Shown in pieces: positions 20,141-45,904 of a stretch of 64,000 nt of DNA. The notes under the pieces are model-generated. The model was not told where the DNA came from. It did not search any database and saw only the letters and a program-made list of their open reading frames with translations. Both the position numbers and the translations under genes were made by a program. Each line of letters opens with the position of its first letter. The stretch's first letter is position 1. The stretch lies in assembly GCA_018350325.1 (NCBI GenBank), contig JAEVLN010000004.1, forward strand, positions 124,001 through 188,000, written 5' to 3'. This stretch comes from Globodera rostochiensis (lineage: Eukaryota > Nematoda > Chromadorea > Rhabditida > Heteroderidae).

Positions 20141-20891
20141 ATGCGTGAATTGTTTTATTTGCTAACTCTTCTGACATTGAGTTGCTTTCTAAAGCATGGT
20201 TATTGCGCATATAACGCATTCAAATCAAATAAGAAGGCTATGGAATTCGTTGAACAGTATTATGATGAAGAAAATAAAGATATAAAAACGAAGAAAGTTT
20301 TGCTTGACAATTTGAAAGACTTAGGATTCAAAATATGCTTACGTACGCTGCACACATACCTAGAGACACTGAAGGTATTTTGCTAAAATATAATAACTTT
20401 GCACTAGGGTAGGAGCCGGAAGATGGGGACGGGGATCCCCGGCCATTCGCATCCCCGTTCCCCGGTTTGCCCATCCCCAAAAACGGGGATCCCCGGTTTG
20501 TACGTCCCCGGTATCCCCGTCCCGGTTTGACCGGGGATCCCCCCCCCCCCCCCCCGCCGGCTCCTACCCTACTTTGCACTAATTGTAGGGTCGGAACGAT
20601 TTCGGAGTTCCGAAAAATTTTGAGGAATTGGTTGAGGTTCAGATCCCTGTGCAAAAAGATTTTTCCCGATTTTTAAAAAATTTTTGTTTTTTTGTAGTTT
20701 TAAAATTACACCCTATTCAGAAAGATGATACGACATTGCATGGGCAAGCGTGGATTGCAATAAATCATCAGAAGAAGAACGAAGATGCACAGAATAAGCA
20801 TTGGGCCGAGACGCATTACCCTGATGATCAACTGAAAGAGCCGCACCATGGACCTGATTATAAGTATTTGGAACATGGTCATGGTGATTGA
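20141..20891 (+). CDS. Family-2 secreted protein, about 134 aa
   Basis: Two phase-0 exons: 20141-20374 (78 codons) and 20721-20891. Exon 1 begins MRELFYLLTLLTLSCFLKHG, a signal peptide. Its FKSNKKAMEFVEQYY helix-like segment aligns with gene 4052 at identical exon length. The donor is AAG|GTATTT and the acceptor ACCCTATTCAG. Exon 2 encodes KDDTTLHGQAWIAINHQKKN, then HWAETHYPDDQLKEP and an EHGHGD end. TTTTTCAG lies directly before the ATG, which suggests trans-splicing or a 5'-UTR intron. This gene has the basic two-exon plan; gene 4052 has added three 18-codon exons. Function is unknown. Confidence 0.75.
20405..20571. mobile_element. hAT-like MITE in the intron of gene 20141
   Basis: The ends are TAGGGTAGGAGCCGG and CCGGCTCCTACCCTA, flanked on both sides by CTTTGCAC (20397-20404 and 20572-20579), a perfect 8-bp duplication. 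The interior is GGGGATCCCCGG-rich with a 17-C run. It belongs with the GGGTAGGAC elements at 14869-15796. Confidence 0.85.
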
Positions 20892-20899
20892 ATGGTGAT

Positions 20900-21335
20900 G
20901 AACATCATTTGTTGTGATCACTTTTCACGATTATTGTTTCTAAACATCCCATTTTTTATTGATTGCCTTTTTGAGCTTCTCTCTTTTGCAACGCATAAAA
21001 TGCTAGAGCATAGTAACTAATTCGCCCTCCGGCGGCCGGGAATCGGACCCCCCGGGGGGGGGGGGATGCTCGTAGTTTTTGAAATATTGTGGGGTTCGAC
21101 ATTCGCAAAACCCGAGCTCGGATTCGTGCCCTAAGCTTATATTTACCCTAGAAAACACGCATTTTTAAAGAAATTTTGGGAAATAAATTATAAACATTTA
21201 AATTTTTAACATTTTTTCGGTCGGGACCCCAATTCTACATGATTGCCGCAATTTTTTTCCCAGAACTAAATTGAGATTTCTACAAATCTAACTTTTTAAA
21301 TTCAAAAATTTGGATTGATAGATAAAAACAGGAAT
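20900..21335. other. 3' flank of gene 20141, no gene
   Basis: The first 60 bp match the 3' flank of gene 4052 (GGTGATGAACATCATTTG, TTTCTAAACATCCC). A poly-G run is at about 21052-21064. The rest is AT-rich. Confidence 0.4.
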
Positions 21336-21337
21336 GA

Positions 21338-22052
21338 ACTATTATCGGCGAGTCGGCGTCGGCGAGTCGACCATCGGCGAGTCGGCGTCGGCGAGTCGAC
21401 CATCGGCGAGTCGGCGTCGGCGAGTTGACACGTCGCGAGTTGACATGTCGGCGAGTCGGCGTCGACCATCGGCGAGTCGGTCGGCGTCGGCGACTCGACC
21501 ATCGGCGAGTCGGCGTCGGCGAGTCGACCATCGGCGAGTCGGTCGGCGTCGGCGACTCGACCATCGGCGAGTCGGCGTCGGCGAGTCGACCATCGGCGAG
21601 TCGGCGTCGGCGAGTCGACCATCGGCGAGTCGGCGTCGGCGAGTCGACCATCGGCGAGTCGGCACGGCGAGTCGACCATCGGCGAGTCGGCGTCGGCGAG
21701 TCGACCATCGGCGAGTCGGTGTCGGCGAGTCGGCGTCGACCATCGGCGAGTCGGCGTCGGCGAGTCGACCATCGGCGAGTCGGCGCGGCGAGTCGACCAT
21801 CGGCGAGTCGGCGTCGGCGAGTTGACCATCGGCGAGTCGACGTCGGCGAGTCGACCATCGGCGAGTCGGCGTCGGCGAGTCGACCATCGGCGAGTCGGCG
21901 TCGGCGAGTCGACCATCGGCGAGTCGGCGTCGGCGAGTCGACCATCGGCGAGTCGGTGTCGGCGAGTCGGCGTCGACCATCGGCGAGTCGGCGTCGGCGA
22001 GTCGACCATCGGCGAGTCGGCGCGGCGAGTCGACCATCGGCGAGTCGGCGTC
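21338..22052 (+). repeat. GC-rich minisatellite between genes 20141 and 22361
   Basis: More than 20 copies of a 27-30-bp unit combining GGCGAGTCGGCGTC with GGCGAGTCGACCATC, plus variants (GGCGCGGCGAGTCGACC, GTCGGTGTCGG). It is open in several frames on both strands, giving arginine/serine-rich phantom proteins. It ends abruptly at the promoter of gene 22361. Confidence 0.9.
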
Positions 22053-22065
22053 ACCTTTTTATTAA

Positions 22066-22350
22066 ATATTTTCTATTTTGGGGGATGATTAAAATCAATT
22101 AAATCAACAAAAAGTGCATATTTTATAAGCATAAACTCCAAAATAATATTGATTATGTCTGTGAATTCGTCAATATAAATGGAAATGAATAGCTAAGCTA
22201 AAATATTCATTCATTCCCAAGGCTTACACAACTCTCTTTAATCACTCCAAAAAGCTTCAGAAAGAAATCGGGTAACTTTTTAAATTGAATAAAAGTTTAT
22301 TTCATTTTAAATTTTAGCCTAAATTTGTTTGTTTTTGTTCTTCTCAGCAG
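22066..22350 (+). promoter_or_regulatory. Family-1 promoter and 5'-UTR intron of gene 22361
   Basis: Complete cassette with TATAAA at 22174. A GGTAACT donor lies near 22271 and the CTTCTCAGCAG acceptor ends at 22350. The GC-rich minisatellite stands immediately upstream in place of the earlier promoter half. Confidence 0.75.
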
Positions 22351-22360
22351 ATCGGGCGGC

Positions 22361-22780
22361 ATGCGATTGTACGCTGTTGTTCTAATTGGGCTCGCCGTTT
22401 TGGCATTATCTGAGGGAAGCGGCAAGAAGAAGAAGAAGCCGGGCTCTTCAAATCCCTCAAATCAGTCGAATTTCAACAGACACCCCGGATCAGCAACATC
22501 GTCATACAATCCCGCAAAGCGCTGGAATGTCTACATACGCCCCGGATCAATACCGTCATCCAATCCTGCGGGTTCCTTCAAAATCCCTGGATCAGCAACA
22601 TCATTCAATCCCTCAAATCAGTCGAATTTCAACAGACACCCTGGATCAAAAACATCGTCATCAAACCCCTCAAATCAGCAGCAGCAGCAGGTAACAGTCG
22701 ATGTGGGCCAAGGCCCCGTGTCAGTCGATGTAAAATTATTATTACCACCCGCATGGGGGGGGGATGAAAGCAAACAATGA
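22361..22780 (+). CDS. Family-1 secreted repeat protein (paralogue of 10151), 139 aa
   Basis: The start at 22361 gives MRLYAVVLIGLAVLALSEGS, the family signal peptide. A Lys-rich linker follows and then about five units around SSNPSNQSNF, joined by RHPGS, IRPGS or FKIPGS. Poly-Gln and VTVDVGQGPVSVDVK lead to AWGGDESKQ-stop. The DESKQ end is shared with 17759 and with unread sequence after genes 13876 and 24548, which supports this reading. Nine G residues precede DESKQ; gene 10151 has ten and loses this end. An alternative splice at CAG|GTAACA (22690) would join the tail exon at 23349. Function is unknown. Confidence 0.75.
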   Translation: MRLYAVVLIGLAVLALSEGSGKKKKKPGSSNPSNQSNFNRHPGSATSSYNPAKRWNVYIRPGSIPSSNPAGSFKIPGSATSFNPSNQSNFNRHPGSKTSSSNPSNQQQQQVTVDVGQGPVSVDVKLLLPPAWGGDESKQ

Positions 22781-23348
22781 GAACAAAATGGCGGTGGTTC
22801 GTTAGAATTTTGGAATTTCACACATTCCATTTCGATTTCTTTTATTTGGTAAAAGGACGATTCGAATTGCTTTTTAAAAATAATCGATTAAATCAACAAA
22901 AAGTGCATATTTTAGAAGCATAAACTCTAAAAGAATATTGATTATGTCTGTGAATTCGTCAATATAAACCGGGACCCAATTTCAGTACCAAAATGAGAAA
23001 AATTGACCATTTCAGTACTGGTTCCGGTCCCGTGAGTGTTCCTCCCCGACCCCCGAGCCCGAACAATTTGGTCGCCCCCGACCCCGACATTGCCAACCCC
23101 GGGCCAACCCTGAGCCCAACTTTTCCGCTCCCGAGGGGTCGGGGAGGAACCCCACATTAAAGTATCTCACTGTACCAAATTTGGTGCGTCCCACACGACA
23201 CTTTGTCCGAAAAGTTGTTAGACACTTCCTCCGATACAAAATTACCTACTATTTTCAAATTTGTCCTCTCGATTTCTGTCTCATATCGAGTGTCTCGCAA
23301 AAGTGTCGGGGGTATCAAGCAAGCATCACTAAGTTATATACAATTCAG

Positions 23349-23462
23349 GATAACGCCGCGTATGAAACCTTTACGACGAAATTTTTGTTCGGTGTCCCCC
23401 AGCAACCCCCCCAACGTCTACCACAACCGCCGCCCGAGGACACGTCGTCAAGATGGATTTGA
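23349..23462 (+). other. Tail exon (FDAPQQ-type), candidate 3' exon of gene 22361
   Basis: Phase-0 frame AAYETFTTKFLFGVPQQPPQ, then PPPEDTSSRWI-stop, after a CAATTCAG acceptor. Its upstream intron is preceded by a truncated promoter fragment, exactly as at 10935-11425, so gene plus tail was duplicated as one block. Confidence 0.55.
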
Positions 23463-23485
23463 TCCAATGAGTCCTGCTGCTGCTG

Positions 23486-24034
23486 GGCCCTATACCAAAT
23501 CTCACTTTTACATTTAACTTGTTAAAAGTTCAAAAGTTAAAAGTAAAAAATAAAGCGTACGCAGTTCTTGCCATTAAAAAGTTAAAAGTTAAAGGCAGAA
23601 ATCTTCAAAGTTCAAAGTTAAAAGTAACGTTTAAATGAATTAAAGGTAACAATTGGTACGCAGTCACCCTAAACTTTGAACTTTTCGCTTTTAACTTTGA
23701 ACTTTAAACGGCTACCGGTTCGAATCCCACACTGTAAGATTAAGCTTTGCTTAAGCCTAAGCCACCTGGCTTGGGGTTTGTTAGGCTTAGGCCTAAGCCT
23801 AAGCTAGCCTAAGCTTAGCTTAGACCAAGCCTAGGCTTAGGCTAAGACGTCGAGGGGATTCGGGAAATTTTGGCTTGGGTGGGATTCGAGACACTTTTGG
23901 CTGGAGTGGGATTCGGAGCGGAAGCGCTTTGAACTTTTAACTTGAAAAGCACAATTGGTACGCCAACTTTTAACTTTTTCAAAGTTAAAGTAAAAATCTT
24001 AAAAGTTAAAAAGTTAAAAATGAGATTTGGTATA
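23486..24034. mobile_element. Large foldback element with CCCTATACCAAATCTCA ends and internal TTAGGC tracts
   Basis: The ends CCCTATACCAAATCTCA and TGAGATTTGGTATAGGG are inverted repeats. The inside has further complementary AGTTAAAAGT arms and a core (about 23735-23865) built from GCTTAAGCCTAAGCC and TTAGGCTTAGGCCTAAGCC. It is inserted in the 3' flank of the tail exon: the family sequence GTCCTGCTGAAGAA resumes at the right edge. Confidence 0.65.
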
Positions 24035-24204
24035 GGGTCCTGCTGAAGAAAGGAACACCATTTGTGTGATCACTCACCTCACACTGTCCACGATTTTATT
24101 GTTGGGAAACAAAAAAGTTGTTGTTGTTGTTAATATTGGGGGTTTTGGGTGCTTCTGTATATGCAACACGGCAAAAAATGCTAACAAAAAGTGCACATTT
24201 TATA

Positions 24205-24541
24205 AGCATTTGACCTTTTTAAAATATTTTCTATTTTGGGGGGATGATTAAAATCAATTAAATCAACAAAAAGTGCATATTTTAAAGCAATAACTCTAAA
24301 ATAATATTGATTATGTCTGTAAATTCGTCAATATAAATGGAAATGAATAGCTAAGCTAAAATATTCATTCATTTCCAAAGCTTACACAACTCTCTTTAAT
24401 CACTCCAAAAAGCTTCAGAAAAGAAATTTCAGGTAACATTTTTTAAATGTTTTCATTAAATTAAATTTAGAGACCTAAAAGTTTATTTCATTTTTAAAAC
24501 AAAATCTTTAATCCTAAATTTGTCATTGTTCTTCTCAACAG
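24205..24541 (+). promoter_or_regulatory. Family-1 promoter and 5'-UTR intron of gene 24548
   Basis: Complete cassette with TATAAA at 24332, TTTCAG|GTAACA donor at 24433 and CTTCTCAACAG acceptor ending at 24541, seven bases before the ATG. Confidence 0.75.
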
Positions 24542-24547
24542 GTCGGT

Positions 24548-25389
24548 ATGCGATTGTACGCTGTTGTCCTAATTGGGCTCGCCGTTTTGGCATTGTCCTC
24601 AATTTGTAATGCCGGGAAAGGAAAAGACAGCAAGAAGACGCAGGAGGGTGTACAGCTTATTGATGTTGATGCGAAAGATTTTAAAGAAGCAGCCATGCAA
24701 TGGACCGGGATGCAGGTATTTCCGAAATTCGAAATTTTTTGCCCAGCCCTGGTCCAGCCAGACCTAAATATAATCCTCCAAATTTTCTTCTTTTTGATTT
24801 CTATTGTTTCTTTTTGTGTGCAGAAATTAGCGAGGTGCTATCCAGAATGGTTATTTTAAACAAATCAATCAATTTATCTTTAATCATAGATATGGTTTTT
24901 AAAATCTTTTTTTTTAATAATTTAGTCCAAATTCCGGGCTCTAATTATTACCATCCGTATGGGTGGATGGGGATGAAAGCAAACAATGAGAACAAAATGG
25001 TGGTTCATTGTAATAGTAAAGAATAGAGCTCGGACTTGAGCGAGACTCGAGACGAGATTCTCGAAAAAATCTCGAAAATTCAGTTTTATTCGAGATGAGA
25101 TGTCGAGACGAGATTTCTCGAGAATCTCGAGTCTCGAAAAATCTCGAGCCGGAACAGTCGAGATTTCTCTCATCCTTACAGAATTAACACATTCCATTTT
25201 GCGTATTCTTTCGAAAAACGATTTCCTTAAACATTGCAGAATGCTCCTCCGCCTAATCAAACAGAATCGTGTGGCAGCAACACTACAGCCCAGCACACCT
25301 CCCTTGCCGACGACGCGTCATCAAGGCCATCCACTAAACATCCTGGCCCATCATACGACCGAAAGGGGAAAAGGAGCAAAAAGAATTGA
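24548..25389 (+). CDS. Family-1 Lys-rich secreted protein with alternative tails
   Basis: Exon 1 (24548-24715, 56 codons) starts MRLYAVVLIGLAVLALSSIC, cleaves near CNAG, then GKGKDSKKTQEG and a polar segment to ATGCAG|GTATTT. Two phase-0 acceptors follow. At 24824-24859 (TTTTGTGTGCAG) the frame reads KLARCYPEWLF-stop, about 67 aa. At 25240-25389 (CATTGCAG) it reads NAPPPNQTESCGSNTTAQHT and ends DRKGKRSKKN-stop, about 105 aa. Sequence around 24960-24990 still encodes the WVDGDESKQ end but has no obvious splice acceptor. The gene is the closest relative of 17280 and shares its introns. Function is unknown; the basic end recurs at 16110-16133. Confidence 0.65.
25023..25175. mobile_element. TAGAGCTCGGACTTGAGCG foldback element
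   Basis: Copy of the element at 17784-17960, with CGAGACGAGATTTCTCGAG palindromes, at the same position relative to its gene. Confidence 0.6.
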
Positions 25390-26416
25390 TCAATGAGTCT
25401 TTTGCTGAAGAAAGGAACACCATTTCTGATCACTCACTCACAGAACACCATTTGTGATCGATCACTCACACACTGTTGATTTAACGTTGAAAATCAAAAA
25501 AGTTGCATTGTTGTTGATATTAGAGACCGGACTTAAGCTTCGAGCGAGATCTCGAGAGTCGAGATTTTTCGAGATCTCGAGTCGAGGAGTTTTTGGGCGC
25601 TTCTGTATATGCAACGCGGCAAAAAATGGCAGGGCATAGTAATTTGCCCTCCGGCGGCGGCGGCGGCGGCAATCCGGCTACCAAATATGCGCATCGTTAT
25701 ACACACATATTGAAAAAATTTCACTGAGTGTTGACGATTTTCATGGAATAAGGGTCTAAAAACCATAGGAGGGCACCAGGACTGTGTATCGTATCGTATC
25801 GTATCGTATCGTTTCTTATCGTATTTTGGTGTATAGTAAATATCGTATTTGAAGAAGACGATATCGACAGTCCTGGAGGGGACCCTTTTGAGTTTTCGTG
25901 ACGGGTAGAGCAAAAGCGGGGGCGGGGGGGGGGAGGGGTCCCGGTGATTGGTTAAGCCGCTTTTGCGACTGCCGTTTTTCGAGTTCGGATTAAAAATCTC
26001 TCAACAAATAAAGGGGGAAAAAATGCACACCCTTAAAAACTGATTTTATTTCGTTCTTAGACTGTTCCAAATCAAAAAATTTTCCGAGTGAAATTCAGTC
26101 TGAAATTTTGATCGATAATCTATTGGACAATGCACGAGACATAAATTTACCGAGACTTGAACCCGAGAAATGTAAATGCTTTCTTTGCTTTAGGCCTTTG
26201 TTTAACTTTAAAATGTTTTTTTAAAAACTTAATTGGTGTACAAATTCAAAGTTTAAACGCGCGTCAAAAAAGTACAAATGTAAAAACGGGCGGAGACCCC
26301 GGCAGAGACCAAAAAGTTCATTTGTCAAAATGAAATTGTTCATTTTTATTGTCAAAATTATTTTTCATTTTTTATATTTTCTCATCCAATCAATCACATC
26401 AATCAATCAACTGCTG
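25390..26416. other. Boundary between secreted-gene cluster and transporter gene
   Basis: Positions 25390-25640 repeat the family-1 3' flank twice, with another CGAGATCTCGAG foldback at about 25528-25590. A short CGTATCGTAT microsatellite is at 25788-25825 and a G-run at about 25918-25932. Nothing past 26000 looks coding until the transporter's last exon. Confidence 0.45.
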
Positions 26417-42375
<15,959 letters not shown>

Positions 42376-42520
42376 TAAAATTTTGATGGAGGGGAGGGAG
42401 GGGGATATGTGTACGTACACCTATGCACTTTTTGAAGAATGAGAATTAGTGAAAAAATTAAATGAGGAAAAAAACGGTGAGGGGGAATTGAGAATTTTTA
42501 AGTTTTGTATTGGCACACAC

Positions 42521-42661
42521 CCCCCGGGGGGTTGTTGGCCGTGTCCATTCAACAATTTTGATCAACGTCAGGGGCTGAGTGCGATTCTGCACAATGAACA
42601 CAAACAACAGCAGCAGGAAGGCGGGAATGGATGAAAAAAGGTGGGTAAAAACGCGATTCAT
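42521..42661 (-). other. Isolated TMD0-like exon upstream of the transporter
   Basis: The frame MNRVFTHLFSSIPAFLLLLF continues VFIVQNRTQPLTLIKIVEW to TPRG|GTGTGT, a good donor in phase 0. It resembles transporter exon 2 (SQIPPLFLLLTLPVMW ... IPRG) and the TMD0 of MRPs in general. It could be an alternative first coding exon joining exon 3, which also starts in phase 0, or a fragment of a second ABCC gene. No clear acceptor or earlier exon was found. Confidence 0.35.
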
Positions 42662-42699
42662 TTTTTTTTGTTGTTCAGCGGGCGGGTTATCTTTTTATT

Positions 42700-44300
42700 C
42701 TCTGCTCTCTAACCGACGGACACACACTGTTTCGCTTTTTTCTGCTTCTCTTATTAACACACACACAAAAAAATGACGAATCCGGAGGGGGTGGGGGGGG
42801 GGGGGGGTCGTCCGTCCGGAAGAAAATCGAATGTATCGGGCGGATGGCTACAAACTCCAACCACCACCACCACAACCAAGCAGTAACTGAAACACGCATT
42901 GAGCAACTGCTGATAAGCAAAAATTGGAGAAGGGGCGGGAGCGGGGGGTATCGTCGACCTGCAGGGCTGCCGATCGGACTCGAAACTAGAGGGTTTTTAG
43001 GCTCGAAACTCCAGACTCGAACTCGAAACTTGGCTGGGCAAGTCTCGAGACCAGCAGCCACTGGGTTAGGGCTGAGCTGGGAGTGCGGGGGGAGGGGGGG
43101 GGGGTACCCCGACCTCCGATTGTTTTGGGGGTCTTTCCCCTACTCCAGACAGTTCCACCCCCCGACAACCCCGTCCCCGATCTAACTGATAAGCACAAAT
43201 TGGGCAGAGGGGGGGGGGGGGAGGGTGGTGGGGGGGGGGGGGTGGGGGAAGGGGGAGTATCGGGCTTAAGGGGTTTCTTAACAAAAATTTCCTGTTGCGT
43301 CTATTGTCTAATCGCCAACTTCCAGGTGATTAGCTCTGATCTGATTACAAATTGGGTTTTTTTATTGTACGCCGCCCGCCCCTCCTCTGCTGTTCATGGA
43401 CAAACCATGGAGACAAGTATTTGAAAAATGCTCCCCACTGATTTCAGGACATTTACTGACGCACAGCAGCCACAAATTCAACCCGATTTCAATCAGAAGC
43501 TGTTCAGTAGTTCAAGATAGGGCCCCCCCACCCTCCGCAATGGTTTTGCTTAAAATTATGAAAAAAAACCGACCCCTCAGCTAAATAACTGCCCAAATTG
43601 GAGATTGGAATGCTGAAGTTCTGGCCACAGGTTTTGTTATGCCTTGTTCGCCCCAGTAAAAAAAGAGGCTGAAAATTGACTTTTTTGATCAATATTGTGT
43701 GTGTTTATTTATCGTACATGTTCAGGCAGGAATTGATCAATCTTGTGACCTTTTGATTGCGGGAATTTTTGGTTCAAAAATCTTCACCTAGTAACACTTT
43801 GTTGGATGTCAATATTGAGAAGTGGCAGACATATTCTACACTTTTACCCGAAATTACCAATTGTTAAAAATCTTCAGGTAACGGGAGATGGCATTTACGG
43901 TTTTTAGTCCCTAAAAATCTCGGCCCTATTAATTACAGGCCCGAACCCCGACGCCTCCGAAGAAGCGCGACAATGCCGTCTCTGATCCACAACATGCCGT
44001 TTTAACCTCGGCCCCCGACTTTCCCCCACCCCCGAGGGGTCGGGAAGCAACTCTAATTAAAATATAATGCATCCCCGCAAATAGTGAAATGATTGATTTG
44101 GATTTTATTTATTTATAATAAAGGCCTCTTAAGCATTATGTTTGTTAAATTTGCGCTTAATTTTGATTGTCCACCATTTGTCAATACTGCCTTTCTTCAT
44201 GATTGTTGTTGTGCCTTAAATTTGGTTCACAAATTTTGGAGATTAAAGCGATTAAATATGTTGAGTGTATGTGACCCCAGAGGCGAGAAAAGTGTGTAAT
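42700..44300. other. Gap region, no supported gene
   Basis: Holds long G-runs (42786-42806, 43085-43105, 43207-43245), CACACA and CCACCA stretches, and AT-rich sequence. Open frames here are proline- or glycine-rich products of the homopolymers. Confidence 0.5.
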
Positions 44301-44303
44301 CAA

Positions 44304-44580
44304 TCAAATGTCCCCTGAGGGGGGGGGGCTTCCTTTTGGCTGGCCCATCTGCTGCTGTTTTGAGCGATGCTTCTTCTTCGACTGCTGCTGGTGGACAGCA
44401 AAGGGGGGGGGGGAATGGGACGTTTCGCTGGCGGCGGCCACCACCCGATCTTGATTCCCCCGCGTCGCGTCCACGAACACTCTGAACCGCTCTAGGGCCG
44501 GAACCTGTTCCAAATCAGTACCACACGATCCGCATTCCCACACCTGGGACCGTGTGAAACGGCAAGAAAATTTGGAACCG
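44304..44580 (-). other. Isolated exon-like segment on the - strand
   Basis: The frame VWECGSCGTDLEQVPALERF continues RVFVDATRGNQDRVVAAASE and ends in a Gln/Lys tail (KKKHRSKQQQMGQPKGS) with a stop at 44304. Composition is coding-like and a Cys-x-x-Cys pair is present. An acceptor-like CACGGTCCCAG lies upstream. I see no partner exon and do not recognise the family, so it may be the 3' end of an unseen gene or chance. Confidence 0.25.
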
Positions 44581-45658
44581 TTTTGGTGCCACACGAAAAC
44601 GCAAGAAAATTTGGTAAATTTTGGTCCAGATGGCCAAGACCGGTACTTGAGAATGGATGACAGAAAAGGCAATTTTTTGGACAAAAATGCCAACTTTTTT
44701 GGGGATAAACCCGGCCCGGGCCGGCCTTAACAATGCCCGAGACTTCGGGAAAGGGGTCAAACTCACTGATTTCAATTCACAGCACTAATTAGATTAAGCC
44801 AAAAATAATTAATGTTTAAAATTGGTATAAATAAAACTTTACTGACAAAATTTTACGTTTTGCCAAAAAATAGCGTTGCTTTTTCAAAATGATCGTTTTG
44901 CTAATTCCAAAATTTGTGCCAGCAATCTTTGGGCATTTAATGTAAGTATTTTTAAATTCAATGTGGCATCCCATCAGCAGCCGCCGCTCTATGCCCTCCG
45001 GGGAATTTGTGAGCGGCGGCCGAGGACATTTTTCGCCCCTTGGCCAACTCCCCTCCCCCATGGCCCCCTCCTCTCCTAAACGGGACACATTTTCGGCACT
45101 TTTGTGCCAACCAATGCATAAATGGGCGCCGCCTGAAGGGTCAAAATAATCCATGCAGCAAATCCCCCAATTTCGCCGGGGGGGGGATAATGGAGAGTGT
45201 GGGAGTGTCCACTTCCCATTTCGGCCAAATGAAATTGAGCGCGCGCGCGTAATCTATCGAATTTGAAGATGAATTTAATTTGGCATTTAAATAATTTTGT
45301 GCCCAGCCCCCTAATGAATAAATGTGCCCATTTTTCTCTGCTTTCATTTGTTTCGTCGTGCAACGAATTTGACGATGAAAATGCGCGGGAATTTGATCAA
45401 AAGCGCCCAAAAATTTGTATAAATTTGTTAAAATTCTTTTTACAATTTAACACTAATTTGTAAGCGCTTAAAAGATGGCATTAAAAATTAAATGCCTAAA
45501 AATTCATTAATAAAAAATACAGAAAAATATTTTAAACAATTATTTTGTTCTATTTTTTATAAATTACATATTTTTAATTAACAAGACTTAAATTGAATGA
45601 AAATAAAAATTGTTAATTAAACAGTGATTATTTGTGCAAATTATTTTTCGACTTTTAG

Positions 45659-45775
45659 ACACAACCCGGCCCCTGGACCCGGTGCCGACAAGCGAACAGC
45701 CCAAACCTCGGCTGGCCCATGTACCGGCCGGCACATTTCTGCAACTGCTCGGACGTGGCGAACTCGTCGAGTGCA
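45659..45775 (+). other. Guanylate-kinase-like exon, candidate upstream exon of the MAGI gene
   Basis: Between acceptor CGACTTTTAG and donor TGCA|GTGAGT the phase-1 frame reads TTRPLDPVPTSEQPKPRLAH and VPAGTFLQLLGRGELVEC. MAGI guanylate-kinase-like domains have TTRP followed by a short linker and a [VF]..FL.L...G.L[LV]E stretch, so this fits. The exon ends in phase 1 and the WW exon at 55831 begins in phase 1, which allows a 10-kb intron between them. Earlier PDZ0/GuK exons were not found in the window. Confidence 0.45.
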
Positions 45776-45904
45776 GTGAGTACAAAGGTGCACAAATTTT
45801 GTTCCTTCTTTTTTATTCAAATCGAATTTCGAATTTTAGTTGCATAAATTAATTTATGATTTTCTATGTATTTTTTAATCCCCCACATTTATTGAAGTTG
45901 GTCG

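Noticed and set aside
21280..22102. Long open frames on both strands rich in Arg/Ser/Asp
   Set aside because: They lie wholly in the GGCGAGTCGGCGTC minisatellite and are open in several frames at once; the repeat lacks stop codons, so this is not evidence of a gene.
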